From CAVUQH01 sp963774445 (lineage in GTDB: Bacteria > Myxococcota_A > Polyangia > Haliangiales > Haliangiaceae), in contig CAVZFC010000022.1 in assembly GCA_963774445.1 (NCBI GenBank), positions 496,001 to 560,000 on the forward strand: a DNA stretch of 64,000 nucleotides, written 5' to 3'. Shown piece after piece: positions 44,401 to 56,467 of the stretch. The notes under the pieces are model-generated. The model saw only the letters and a program-made list of their open reading frames with translations, made no database searches and was not told the origin of the DNA. A program made the position numbers and the translations under genes. Position 1 is the first letter of the stretch. Each line of letters begins with the position of its first letter.

Positions 44401-46776
44401 GGCTGGGACTCCGGCTATCTCATGAATGCCAACTTCCAGGCGATGAACGGGCGCTATGCCGGCTACCGCTACGGTTACTACGGCAACGCCACCGCCTATC
44501 CGGTCGCCTTCCAGTACCCGGCCGACACACGCCTGGACGACCTGACCGAGCAGACCCTGGGGCTGTTCCCCGATGCCTTCGATGTCAACGTCCAGGCGCT
44601 GGCCGCCAGCGTCGGCAAAGGCTCGGTCTCGGTCGGCGCCCGCGCGTTGATCGACCAGGCGCGGCGGCACAACCCGACCGGCACGTTCCACAGCGGCGAC
44701 CTGGAGCTCGGGCTGGGTGGCGATCGCCTGCGCGTGAGCCGCCTGCTCGACAGCGGGCTGCGCGAAGAGGTCGCGCTGACCGGCGACGAGCTCTGGTACC
44801 TCTACCCCGAGCTGGGGCTGGCCGCGCGGCGGGCGCAGCCGGGCGCCGCGGCGCTGGTCTACTCGCGGTGGGCGCCGTTCATGATGCCTCCGGTCGAGGC
44901 GCTGAGTCGCTACTACGCGGTCACGACCCCGTCGCCGCGCGTTCTGCGCCTGACCCTGGGCGACGGCAGCGGCAGCCCGGTAGAGTACGCGCTGGACGCC
45001 AGCGGGCGGGTGCACCAGATCCGGCGCATTACGCCGGCGGGGCCGGTGGTCTTGCTCGACGTCGCGTGGAAGAGCGACCGCGTGGTCCTGACCCAGGAGG
45101 GCCTCACGCGGACGCTGATCCGCGACGCCGACGCGGGCGAGGTCTCCGGCGTCGATGCCTCGGCCTGGACGGTGGTCAACATGCCGCTCCGCCAGCCGGC
45201 CTACTGGACCGCGGCGTCGGGCCGCGTCGCGAGCGACGCGCGCCGGATGCACGACCAGCTGCTGGCCAGCTACGCCGCGCTGGGCAACGCCAGCGGCCTG
45301 GCCGCGCTGGCGCAGAAGATGGCCGCGGAGGCGCCGCTCACCCGCGGCGAGCTCACCCTGGCCAGCCGCGGCCTGGCCACGCTGAAGATCCGCGACCTGG
45401 CCAAGGTCCTTCGCGGCACCGACGACGACGATCCGGTGGCCGCGTACATCCGCGCGGCGCGGACGCTGCACGAGGGGGGCGACTGCGGCCGCTTCGAGTC
45501 GCTCGCGCGCCGGGACGGCTTCGTCGGCGCCCTGGCCGACTACCGCGCGGCGCTGAACGACATCCAGGCAAACCATGCGTCCGCCGCGGCCCGCCGCGTG
45601 CTCCGGCTCGCCGATGGGCGACTGGGCGGCGCGCTGCTCTACGTGGCAGCGTACATGTACGCCGGTCGCTTCGGCTGGCGAACGGGCGTGCGCGCCGCGT
45701 CGGTGTGGGATGCGGTGGCGCAGGCGTCGTCGGGCGAGTGGCGCTGGCGGGCCCGCACCGAGGCGGCGCACCAGCTGTACAACCACGGCAAGTACGATGC
45801 GGCCGCCGACCGCTTCCAGCAGATCGCCGACGAGCTGCCGGCGAGCGCGCCGGTGCCGGCCCTGGACCAGACGGCGCACTGGGCGTTCCGCAACAGCTCC
45901 CGCGGCGAAGTTGGCTGGCAGCTGTTCTGGGCCCGCTGGCAGCGGCGCGCCCGCGACGCCGGCGATCTGTCGTCCCTGGTCGCGCTGGCGCGCAGCGCGC
46001 AGATGGTCGGCGACCAGAGCGCGCTGGACCGGGTCAGCGGCAAGCTGGTCGCGCTGGGGGCGACCGACGGCGGCGCGGCCGAGGCCGCGGCGCAGGTGCT
46101 GTTCGGTGCCGGGCGCGCCGAGGAGGCGATGACGGTGATCGAACCGTACCTCGACCAGGCCGACGGCGAGCTCCTGGCGCAGGCCTCGTTCATTCGCGAG
46201 CAGCAGGGCCGGCTGGCCGAGGCCGCCGACCTGTACCAGCGCGCCCTCGATGCCACCGCCGACCAGCCAGCCGAGCTGAACGCCGTGCGCGCCGACTACG
46301 GTCGCCTGATCCGGCTCTACGATCGCCTGGCGCGCACGAAGCGCGGCGCCGAGGCGGAGAAATACGTCGGTCGGCTGCTCGCGGTGGCCGGCGCGTGGCG
46401 CGCCGTCAACCCCGACAACGCGGCGATCGACGCCCAGGTCGGCGCCGCTCTCGAGGCCGCCGGGCGCGACGATGAGGCCTGGCGCCAGCTCACCAGCGTG
46501 ATCGAGCGCCATCCGGGCGACGGCGCCTCGTACCAGGTCGTCGCCGACGCGCTGGAGAAGGAGGGGCAGGTGACCCGGGCCGAGACCCTGTGGCGCCGCG
46601 CCATCGACGTCGAGCCGGAGAACCCGACCTGGCGCCTGCGCCTGGCCAACGCCCTGCTCGCGACCGGCGATCGCAAAGGCGCCGACCAGCAGCTCGAGCG
46701 GATCGCCAAGGGCGACTGGCACGAGCGTTTCGACGGCATCGCCTACCAGGCCAAGAACCTGCTCCGCCGCCGCTGA
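41452..46776 (+). CDS. giant membrane protein: FecR-like, VIT, vWA and TPR domains (sigma-factor regulator candidate)
   Basis: A 1774-residue protein. Cytoplasmic residues 1-72; one membrane helix (73-94); FecR-like domain (about 105-210, 'RFVVAAPQGVVTALGTRFVV', 'VVRGRVRV'); VIT domain (about 262-385, 'RVALDQTFFNPHPEQLEGVY' to 'FEYTQTL'); vWA domain from about 494 with MIDAS 'DTSAS' (500-504), 'TDIGAALD' and 'VGDGIATGG', ending in 'FLMTPFTSLLVLE'. The middle is beta-rich and unassigned. The last about 400 residues look TPR-like ('AAADLYQRALDAT', 'RAETLWRRAIDVEPENPTW'). FecR domains usually control ECF sigma factors, so this may sense an outside protein through VIT/vWA/TPR and release or activate the sigma factor. 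Confidence 0.82.
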   Translation: MSERTPKLNRDDEGAVLERNVEQLLSRAHEPPVMAGEARTRVRSFLVDRARSRAADAGKAAASGPRPRLGRRPLWAGAGALAAGLAAAAVVAAIGGGGTPAPVSAGHADDVQRVALADGSEMILNRGARAVVLGDRRVRVDAGDVLFDVVPGKGRFVVAAPQGVVTALGTRFVVSAAGDHTRAAVVRGRVRVDSGAGSAVLGAGDEALLRPGAKPVRRRAPRLSHLVGWARLARRQEEKPGPKPVRRGALIARSPNWQQHELPLPLRALNVNVYVDNQVARVALDQTFFNPHPEQLEGVYHLSLPPDAAISRQAMYVNGKLMESAMVERKRAREIYDSIVYRRRDPALMEWMAGNVYKVRIFPLPARTEKRIVFEYTQTLARLYDDYRLEVPMPEADGPARSVDVHVRLAGCAACQVVSPSHAITTAADGDDLVVTYHGENQPVGDDLVLRVRDPEKAPRVVTARRGERDYLMVRAQPPAADPTQAPPPRKRRRWVLLADTSASRGPLETKAQAFFIDHLVRELDEEDELAVMSFDTAVRRFGNGFTAVDQIDRRALHDFLTADGGGAGYTDIGAALDAAVAALGSAGGDLDPYILYVGDGIATGGERAPAALAKRVAGHAIFVGAAVGDREDGRLLGELADATGGLAESVSPGDDLAWRAFDLVAALETPRVVDLEATLVDADGDALGDAIAYPSSRQLADGEELSVVARLGATTPVALELHGRRAGAAWSYRVPLAGARGGARYLPREWARRRIDALLRTKGDDARAEVTELGVKNFLMTPFTSLLVLENDAMYQRYGVKRDRSRRWAPYALPSRIKIVHEPLGTSTASAAANVSLDAALVRAPTRILASYGVPLSDESGFGEGDLWLGRDTGGVAAFRETAEPDVDGSVAIDLTRAADARAGFDLDGETRAKDVVSTLQVQSGPGDWTVVLGASADLAKKGKAGPMRGTIGHGAGGGGLGRAASHRMLVSGRRTRSRGLLGWDSGYLMNANFQAMNGRYAGYRYGYYGNATAYPVAFQYPADTRLDDLTEQTLGLFPDAFDVNVQALAASVGKGSVSVGARALIDQARRHNPTGTFHSGDLELGLGGDRLRVSRLLDSGLREEVALTGDELWYLYPELGLAARRAQPGAAALVYSRWAPFMMPPVEALSRYYAVTTPSPRVLRLTLGDGSGSPVEYALDASGRVHQIRRITPAGPVVLLDVAWKSDRVVLTQEGLTRTLIRDADAGEVSGVDASAWTVVNMPLRQPAYWTAASGRVASDARRMHDQLLASYAALGNASGLAALAQKMAAEAPLTRGELTLASRGLATLKIRDLAKVLRGTDDDDPVAAYIRAARTLHEGGDCGRFESLARRDGFVGALADYRAALNDIQANHASAAARRVLRLADGRLGGALLYVAAYMYAGRFGWRTGVRAASVWDAVAQASSGEWRWRARTEAAHQLYNHGKYDAAADRFQQIADELPASAPVPALDQTAHWAFRNSSRGEVGWQLFWARWQRRARDAGDLSSLVALARSAQMVGDQSALDRVSGKLVALGATDGGAAEAAAQVLFGAGRAEEAMTVIEPYLDQADGELLAQASFIREQQGRLAEAADLYQRALDATADQPAELNAVRADYGRLIRLYDRLARTKRGAEAEKYVGRLLAVAGAWRAVNPDNAAIDAQVGAALEAAGRDDEAWRQLTSVIERHPGDGASYQVVADALEKEGQVTRAETLWRRAIDVEPENPTWRLRLANALLATGDRKGADQQLERIAKGDWHERFDGIAYQAKNLLRRR

Positions 46777-46811
46777 CCGGCCGAGCCGCCGGTCGGTGAC
46801 GGCGGCTGTGA

Positions 46812-46817
46812 TACGTT
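46812..46817 (+). promoter_or_regulatory. -10 box TACGTT before the helicase gene
   Basis: TACGTT ends 8 nt before the GTG at 46826. Being downstream of an in-frame GTG at 46796, it favours the later start. Confidence 0.4.
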
Positions 46818-46825
46818 GCCCGGCG

Positions 46826-48970
<2,145 letters not shown>

Positions 48971-49066
48971 CGCGCATCGCTCCCCGCGCTAGGCCAGGCC
49001 CTGCTCCCTGCGCTAAGCCTGGCCATCGGCCACATCTCCAACGTTCGAGCCATCCAGCCACCGCTC

Positions 49067-49180
49067 CGGTCGCCCTGAGCTTGTCGAAGGGCGCACCCGG
49101 CGCGCCCCGAGGACGCGCACGTCACGCCCTTCGACAGCGCGGCGTGCTTCGCGCACCGCGCGCTCAGGGCGATCCGATCA
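49067..49180. repeat. REP-like inverted repeat B, arm interrupted by a GC hairpin
   Basis: Left arm about 49067-49094 (CGGTCGCCCTGAGCTTGTCG core); right arm begins with CGCCCTTCGACA at 49125 and resumes at GCTCAGGGCGA after about 25 nt of GC-rich self-complementary sequence. It lies between the convergent helicase and glpD genes. The gap 48971-49234 shows nothing else. Confidence 0.6.
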
Positions 49181-49234
49181 GCAGGTCGGGTGCTTTGGCG
49201 CTGGAGATGGGTAAAGGGGGCGGTGGGCGCTGCA

Positions 49235-50890
<1,656 letters not shown>

Positions 50891-50942
50891 GGGATTCCTA
50901 CAGCTAGCATCCTCCGATGCAGTGCGTCAAACGACTCCTCAC

Positions 50943-50960
50943 TGCTCACGATCGTGAGCA
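50943..50960. promoter_or_regulatory. 18-bp perfect palindrome upstream of glpD (operator candidate)
   Basis: TGCTCACGATCGTGAGCA is exactly self-complementary and lies 52 bp upstream of the glpD start, between glpD and the divergent M23-like gene. GlpD operons are often controlled by DeoR-family regulators binding palindromes, but no regulator gene is in the window. Confidence 0.5.
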
Positions 50961-51051
50961 TGCTGCCGTCCCCAATGCGTGCCGGACGCGATGCAACAGG
51001 CCGAAATCGCTAGACGCTCGGCTTGGAACGCAGCGTGCTTCGGCCGACCGC

Positions 51052-51756
51052 GTGAAGCGCATCCTGCTCCTTACCTTACTGACTGCGGCCTGCAGCGTCA
51101 ACGTCGGCGCCGGCGATCCGCCGGGCGGATCCGACGCCGCCACCGCCGCGGGCCCCGACGCCGGCACTGCTGCTGACCCGGACGCCGGGCCGTCCACCGC
51201 CGATGCCGCGCCGGCCGAACCGGACGCCGCGCCATCGCACGGCGGCAAGGAGTTCCTGCTGCCGTGGCAGCCCGACGTCGGCTTTCGGGTGACCCAGGGT
51301 CACAACACCGGCAGCCACACCGGCAACGGCGCGTGGGCGTGGGACTTCGGCCTGCCCGAGGGGACCGACGTCCTGGCCGCGCACGACGGCGTGGTTCGCC
51401 GCACCAAGAGCGACAGCACCATCGGCGGCTGCTCGTCGACCTACGCCAACGACGCCAACTACGTGGTGCTGGATCGCGGCGACGGGCTCGAGTCGCTCTA
51501 CCTGCACCTGTCGGCGGTCTACGTCTCCGCAGGGCAGACCATCACCCGCGGCGAGCTGCTGGGCAAGAGCGGCCAGACCGGCTGGGCGTGCGGCGCGCAC
51601 TTGCACTTCCAGATCCAGATGAGTCCCGACGGCGGCGGCACCACCACCTGGTACAACCCGTCGGTGCACGAGTACTTCTACGACACCGGCGACGCAACGG
51701 ACCCCGCCCCCGGCACCACGGTGGTGTCGAAGAACGGGGTCATCGTTCTTCCGTGA
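51052..51756 (+). CDS. M23-like peptidase lipoprotein
   Basis: A 234-residue lipoprotein (lipobox 'LLTAACS') with an Ala/Asp/Pro linker and a LytM/M23 domain: 'SHTGNGAWAWDFGLP' (His...Asp metal ligands), 'VLAAHDGVV' and 'GAHLHFQ' (H-x-H). These enzymes cut peptidoglycan cross-links or act as non-catalytic activators; the metal residues look intact. GTG start 51052. Convergent with the IgGFc-binding-like gene (stops 3 bp apart). Confidence 0.82.
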   Translation: MKRILLLTLLTAACSVNVGAGDPPGGSDAATAAGPDAGTAADPDAGPSTADAAPAEPDAAPSHGGKEFLLPWQPDVGFRVTQGHNTGSHTGNGAWAWDFGLPEGTDVLAAHDGVVRRTKSDSTIGGCSSTYANDANYVVLDRGDGLESLYLHLSAVYVSAGQTITRGELLGKSGQTGWACGAHLHFQIQMSPDGGGTTTWYNPSVHEYFYDTGDATDPAPGTTVVSKNGVIVLP

Positions 51757-51759
51757 CGG

Positions 51760-53643
51760 CTACTCGATCGGGTTGATGATGTTGACGTCGGAGCCGCCCG
51801 GGTAGCCGTACGAGCCGACGTTGTAGTAGCCGTAGACCGTCAGCCCCAGCGGCATGTCCGACGACACCGTGTGCGTGCCCTCGGTCATCGGGCAGGTCAG
51901 CTGGTCGTAGATGGTGCCCTGGACCGTGCCGATCGGGCCGGTGACGCAGTCGTTGAACTCGCCCAGCCCCCGGCCGTCGACCATCACCGACGCGTTCTCC
52001 GGCTTGGCCAGGACCATGTAGTTCTGGCTGAAGGTGGTCGGCACCAGGAAGACGTACTCTTTGCGGTGCTGCTCGGCGGCGGGGAAGATGACGAAGGTCG
52101 GATCGCCGATGCCACCCTGCGGGATCATGCCCTGGCTCTCCAGGTACTGCCCCAGCATGATGGCGCCGCCCGTCGCGCTGACGGTGAAGCCTTGATAGGC
52201 GTAGAAGGTCTTGAACTCGCCGGCGTTCAGATCGAAGCGGTCGAACGGTGACGGCAGGTTGGTCTGCACCGTGGTGCCGTCGACCGTGGCCAGCACGCGG
52301 TAGAGATCCGGCTCCTTGTAGTTGGGATCGGTCGACCGAACCGGGCTGCGGCTGATGGCAAACTGCCAGCCCAGCGCCGCGGTGGGGAACATCTGCTGCT
52401 CGAGGTGATCGGTGCAGCAGGTCTCGCCGTCCCAGCCGGGAGGATCCGGCGGCATGGCGCCGCCGGTGCCGATGCCGCGCTCAAGGCTGGAGAAGACCGC
52501 CACCGGCTTGTCCGACTGCACGGTCGTGCCGGTGAAGTCACCGTCGCGGTCGAGGTAGCTGAAGCAGTTCTGGATCGGCACCTCGGGCTGGTCCGACTCG
52601 AGGTTGACCACGTCGTACTTGTTGACCGTGAAGGTGAGCGGCATCCCGGCCGGCGTGGCCGCGATGGCGAAGCCGCTGTCGCCGCCCGAAGCGTGGATCG
52701 GGTGGGTCGGGACCACTGTCACCGTGGTGTTGTCCTCGTTGCCGATGATCGTGATCGCGGTGTGGTCGGGGATGCTCTCCTGGTGCAGCGGATCGCCGGC
52801 CGGCGGCCCGCACGGGTTGGCCGTGGGCCAGCCGAGCACGTAGTAGTGCTTCTCCAGCGCCTGTCGCGGGATGAGGATCGACGCGTCGTTGGAGAACTGC
52901 TGGATGATCGGGTTGAACTGGTAGGCGACCACCGGCCCGGTGGTCTCGATGCGGTAGGCGTGCGGCGACACGAAGGTGTGCGAGCCGGAGCCGACCGTGT
53001 AGGTGCCGTTCTGGCCCATGGTGCCGTCAACCTCGCGCTGGGGCAGGTCAATCTGCTGCAGGTCGTCGGGCTGGATGGTCACCTCGGCGACCATCTCCTC
53101 CTGCACCGGGTCGCCGACGCGGCCGGCGTTCTTGTAGACGCGCGCGACCACGGCTTCGGCGCCGTTGTTGGCGATGGCGACCGCGTACTGCTGGGCGGCG
53201 GCGTCGTTGTTGATGATGCCGGTGACCGCCTCGTTGTCGAGGTCAACCGCCCAGAAGTTGCAGCCGACGTTGGACGGCAGATCTTCGGCGCGCTCACACG
53301 GCGTCACGCAGCGGCCGTTGGAGCAGACGGTGTCGCCGTCGCACTTCATCACCATCGAGCCGCCGTCGCCGGCGTCGTTGCACAGCCAGACCTCGTTGCC
53401 GTCGGGGCCGTCGCAGTACTGCGTGCCCGGATAGCAGACGCCGCAGCCGTCGCTCAAACAGACTTCGTTGTCCGCGCAGGCCACCGGGTCGGCATACTCG
53501 CCCGGCGACAGGCACTGCTCCCAGCCGAACGCCGTACAGCGGTTGGGGCAGGTGTCAACGCCCCCGTCACCCCCCACTCCGGCATTCGGGCCGCAGGCCC
53601 AGGACATGCAAAATAGTGCAACTACCCCCCATCGATACTGCAT
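51760..53643 (-). CDS. lipoprotein with IgGFc-binding-protein-like domain
   Basis: A 627-residue lipoprotein (lipobox 'MSWACG'). The N-terminal 120 residues are Cys-rich ('CPNRCTAFGWEQC' to 'CSNGRCVTPC'); the rest resembles the N-terminal domain of IgG Fc-binding protein (FCGBP), with 'NFWAVDLDN', 'QFNPIIQQFSNDASILIP', 'ITIIGNEDNTTVTV' and 'YGYYNVGSYGYPGG'. In bacteria such domains are surface proteins of unknown ligand. ATG at 53641-53643. The gene lies directly behind the LuxR regulator gene on the same strand. Confidence 0.75.
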   Translation of the reverse strand: MQYRWGVVALFCMSWACGPNAGVGGDGGVDTCPNRCTAFGWEQCLSPGEYADPVACADNEVCLSDGCGVCYPGTQYCDGPDGNEVWLCNDAGDGGSMVMKCDGDTVCSNGRCVTPCERAEDLPSNVGCNFWAVDLDNEAVTGIINNDAAAQQYAVAIANNGAEAVVARVYKNAGRVGDPVQEEMVAEVTIQPDDLQQIDLPQREVDGTMGQNGTYTVGSGSHTFVSPHAYRIETTGPVVAYQFNPIIQQFSNDASILIPRQALEKHYYVLGWPTANPCGPPAGDPLHQESIPDHTAITIIGNEDNTTVTVVPTHPIHASGGDSGFAIAATPAGMPLTFTVNKYDVVNLESDQPEVPIQNCFSYLDRDGDFTGTTVQSDKPVAVFSSLERGIGTGGAMPPDPPGWDGETCCTDHLEQQMFPTAALGWQFAISRSPVRSTDPNYKEPDLYRVLATVDGTTVQTNLPSPFDRFDLNAGEFKTFYAYQGFTVSATGGAIMLGQYLESQGMIPQGGIGDPTFVIFPAAEQHRKEYVFLVPTTFSQNYMVLAKPENASVMVDGRGLGEFNDCVTGPIGTVQGTIYDQLTCPMTEGTHTVSSDMPLGLTVYGYYNVGSYGYPGGSDVNIINPIE

Positions 53644-53686
53644 GCGGGGAGCATCTAAAGCTCCCTCACTGCGGTCAACGAAAAAG

Positions 53687-54295
53687 CTACAGGGAGATGA
53701 TGCCGCGGCGCACGGCTGTGACGACTGCCTCAGTGCGGGTCTCGGCGTCGAGCTTGTCCAGCACGCCGTTTACGTGGAACTTGGCGGTGTGCTCGCTGAT
53801 GCCCAGGGCGGCGGCGATCTGCTTGTTGGACAGGCCGGCCGTCATCAGCTCGAGCACTTCGCACTCGCGCGGGGTCAGCGGATCGGGCAGCTCCTGGCGC
53901 TGGCGGGTAGGGCGGGGCGCCAGCGGCGTGTCGAGCACCGTGAGCCCCTGACCGACCGCGGTCAGCGCGGCGAGCAGGCTGGGACCGACGCGGTCGCGCA
54001 GCACCACGCCGCGCGCGCCAGCGGCCAGCGCGGCGTCAACCTGGTTTGCGTCGGCGATCAAGACGACGGCCGGCACCCGGAGATCGCCGATGGCGTCCAG
54101 GTGCACGCTTCCGGTGTCACTTCCGGCGTCCCAGAGGACGACGTCAGCGTCGCCTCCAGGCGCCGGTAGCTCCACACCCTGACTGTCTCGCAGCGCTGCC
54201 TCCAGACCGGCTTGCGCGATCGGATCGTCGGAGACGACCGCGACGCGGAGGGGGGTGCTTTGCCGATCGAGACGGAGTGGCGGGTTGTGAGACAC
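53687..54295 (-). CDS. LuxR/NarL-type response regulator
   Basis: About 202 residues. An atypical receiver ('LRVAVVSDDPIAQAGLEAALRD', 'DVVLWDAGSD' with the Asp in place, 'PAVVLIADANQVDAALAAGARGVVLRD') precedes a LuxR-type helix-turn-helix ('LTPRECEVLELMTAGLSNKQIAAALGISEHTAKFHVNGVLDKL'-type, in parts). The conserved Lys of the receiver is not obvious, so phosphorylation is uncertain. The GTG at 54293-54295 is preferred over a TTG six bases upstream. It may regulate the lipoprotein gene behind it. Confidence 0.82.
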   Translation of the reverse strand: MSHNPPLRLDRQSTPLRVAVVSDDPIAQAGLEAALRDSQGVELPAPGGDADVVLWDAGSDTGSVHLDAIGDLRVPAVVLIADANQVDAALAAGARGVVLRDRVGPSLLAALTAVGQGLTVLDTPLAPRPTRQRQELPDPLTPRECEVLELMTAGLSNKQIAAALGISEHTAKFHVNGVLDKLDAETRTEAVVTAVRRGIISL

Positions 54296-54471
54296 GGGCA
54301 ACGTTCAACGTAGGGCGTCTGGCCCCAACGTCAAGCGTCTCCTGACCGATTGGGCAGGATGACTTCCACTCCCGAGTGACCTGCCGGCTACCCGAGCGGC
54401 CCGGCAGGCCCACCCGATCGCCCGATGGTCTGCTTCCTCGCTCCTTCCTATGGTGGGTTCAGGAGGACCCG

Positions 54472-55356
54472 ATGGCAATTCCCGTTGCGACACTTTCCAG
54501 CGAGCTCATCGCCGCCGTTGATGCGGCGGCCCCTTCGGTCGTGCACGTGGTCGGGCGCCACGGGATCGGCACCAGCGGCTTCGCCCTCGAGGCGCGGCGC
54601 ATCGTCGCCTCGAGGGCGGCGATTTCGCGCGAGGGGCCGGTCGCGTTGCGCACCGCCGCCGGCGACCGGCTGGAGGCGCGCCTGGTCGGCCGCGACGCTG
54701 GCACCGATCTGGCGCTGCTGGCGGTCAACGTGGATCTCGCGCCGCTGCCGCTGCGTGAGGAGCCGGCCCAGGTCGGCGAGCTGGCGCTGGCGTTGGGGCG
54801 ACCGGGTCGCGGCATCCGCGCGTCGCTGCGGATGGTCGGCGTGGTCGGCCCGGAGCTGGGCACGCCGCGCGGTGGCCGGCTCGAGCCGTACATCGAGACC
54901 GATCGCGGGCTGCCGCGCGGGTTCGCCGGCGGGCCGCTCATCGACGTGACCGGCGCCGGCCTGGGCATGGGCACGCGCGCGGTGTTCGACGGCGCTGATC
55001 TGGCGGTGCCACCGGCGACGCTGCGCCGGGTGGCCGCAGTCCTCGAGCAACACGGCGGGGTGCCGCGCGGTTTCCTCGGCGTCGTCGTGCAGCCGGTGTC
55101 GCTGCCGCGGGCGATCGCCGCGACCCTGGGCCGCGAGCGCGGCGCGCTGATCGCGGCGGTCGAAGAGGGCGGGCCCGCCGACGCCGCCGGCCTGCTGGTC
55201 GGCGACATCCTGGTCGAGCTCGGCGGCGAGCCGATCACCGGGCCGGTCAGCTTGCGCGAGCTGCTGCTTGCGCAACCGGGCGTGACCCTTCACGGCGTGC
55301 GCGTCCGCGGCGGCGCCGCGGAACAGCTCGACGTCGCGGTCGGGACGCGGGGGTGA
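54472..55356 (+). CDS. catalytically dead HtrA-like pseudoprotease with PDZ domain
   Basis: A 294-residue protein with trypsin-like fold and a C-terminal PDZ domain ('RGFLGVVVQPVSLPRA', 'GGPADAAGLLVGDILVELGGEP'). Two of the three catalytic residues are gone: the His position is Ala49 ('IVASRAAIS' where TNSHVV is expected) and the Ser position is Ala152 ('GFAGGPL' instead of GNSGGPL). Asp79 ('GTDLALL') remains. AGGAGG at 54461-54466 sits 5 nt before the ATG. No signal peptide, so probably cytoplasmic. It lies 4 bp before the active HtrA-like gene and may regulate or target it. Confidence 0.83.
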   Translation: MAIPVATLSSELIAAVDAAAPSVVHVVGRHGIGTSGFALEARRIVASRAAISREGPVALRTAAGDRLEARLVGRDAGTDLALLAVNVDLAPLPLREEPAQVGELALALGRPGRGIRASLRMVGVVGPELGTPRGGRLEPYIETDRGLPRGFAGGPLIDVTGAGLGMGTRAVFDGADLAVPPATLRRVAAVLEQHGGVPRGFLGVVVQPVSLPRAIAATLGRERGALIAAVEEGGPADAAGLLVGDILVELGGEPITGPVSLRELLLAQPGVTLHGVRVRGGAAEQLDVAVGTRG

Positions 55357-55360
55357 CGGG

Positions 55361-56323
55361 ATGAGCGCCATGCCCACACCCACGATCGATCCCGCGGCGG
55401 ACGACGCGCTGCTCGACGCCTATTCGCGGGCGGTGATGAGCGTGGTCAACCGCGTCGGCCCCGCCGTGGCCAGCTTGCAGACGCGCGGGCGCCGCGGTCG
55501 CGGCGGCGGCGAGGGCTCCGGCCTGGTGGTCGCGCCCGACGGCTACGTCCTGACCAACAGCCACGTGGTTCGCGCCGGGCGCACGGTTCGCGTCACCCTG
55601 CCCGGCGGCGACCAGGTCGAGGGCACGGTGGCCGGTGACGACCCGCCAAGCGACCTGGCGGTGGTGCGCGCCGACGCCAGCTCGCTGGCCCACGTGGTGC
55701 TCGACGCGCGGGTGGCGCCGCGTCCCGGCCAGCTGGCGATCGCCATCGGCAACCCCCTTGGCTTCCAGGAGACGGTCTCGGCCGGCGTGGTCAGCGCGCT
55801 GGGGCGATCGCTGCAGGGACACGCCGCGCGCCTGATCGACGACGTCATCCAGCACACCGCGCCGCTCAACCCGGGTAACTCCGGCGGCCCACTGGCCGAC
55901 TCGGCCGGCCGCATCCTGGGGATCAACACCGCGATGATCCGCGGCTCCCAGGGGATCGGTTTCGCCGTGTCGGTCGACACCGCCGCCTGGGTGCTGGGCG
56001 AGATCCTGGCGCGCGGCCGGGTGCGCCGGGCGTTCCTCGGCATCGGCGGCCGAACCCGCCCGCTCGATCGTCGCCTCGCCCACCACCACGGCCTGACCCA
56101 GCGCAGCGCCGTCGAAGTGATGTCGGTCGAGGGCGGCAGCCCGGCGTCGGCCGCCGGTCTGCGCGACGGCGATCTGGTCGTGGCGCTCGACGGCGAGCCA
56201 GTGACCGGCGTCGTCAACCTGGTCCGGCTGCTCCGCCGCATCACCCCCGGCGACCACGTCGCCCTGCGCGTCATCTCCCGCGGCCGAGAGCTCGCCGTGT
56301 CCGCCCGCGCCGCCGAGATGTAA
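55361..56323 (+). CDS. HtrA/DegQ-like serine protease with PDZ domain, active site intact
   Basis: A 320-residue protease. Catalytic triad His68 ('VLTNSHVV'), Asp98 ('PPSDLAVV') and Ser174 ('NPGNSGGPL'); PDZ from about 225 ('FLGIGGRTRPLDRRLA', 'GSPASAAGLRDGDLVVALDGEPV'). Like its neighbour it has no signal peptide or membrane helix, unusual for HtrA proteins, which normally act in the envelope. A cytoplasmic role is implied. Follows the pseudoprotease by 4 bp. Confidence 0.87.
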   Translation: MSAMPTPTIDPAADDALLDAYSRAVMSVVNRVGPAVASLQTRGRRGRGGGEGSGLVVAPDGYVLTNSHVVRAGRTVRVTLPGGDQVEGTVAGDDPPSDLAVVRADASSLAHVVLDARVAPRPGQLAIAIGNPLGFQETVSAGVVSALGRSLQGHAARLIDDVIQHTAPLNPGNSGGPLADSAGRILGINTAMIRGSQGIGFAVSVDTAAWVLGEILARGRVRRAFLGIGGRTRPLDRRLAHHHGLTQRSAVEVMSVEGGSPASAAGLRDGDLVVALDGEPVTGVVNLVRLLRRITPGDHVALRVISRGRELAVSARAAEM

Positions 56324-56388
56324 CGGCAGCTGGACCGGGGGGCCGGTGAGCGAGCGCATCGACAGTCGCGCGCGACTCGACGCGGGGA

Positions 56389-56394
56389 TAGACT
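56389..56394 (+). promoter_or_regulatory. -10 box TAGACT before a tiny ORF
   Basis: TAGACT ends exactly 6 nt before the GTG at 56401, the same spacing seen at leaderless genes. Confidence 0.4.
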
Positions 56395-56400
56395 CGCCTC

Positions 56401-56463
56401 GTGCAGTCGTGCATCGGAGGGATCGCGTGCGCGATACTCCTGCTCGACAACGAAAGGCAGTGA
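56401..56463 (+). CDS. candidate 20-residue leader peptide
   Basis: GTG at 56401, twenty codons, TGA at 56461-56463, 4 nt before the next gene's GTG (56468). It contains 'GGIACAILLL', a hydrophobic run. The -10 box 6 nt ahead predicts leaderless translation. It could couple translation of the small membrane protein or act as a leader; it may equally be chance. Confidence 0.35.
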   Translation: MQSCIGGIACAILLLDNERQ

Positions 56464-56467
56464 CATC

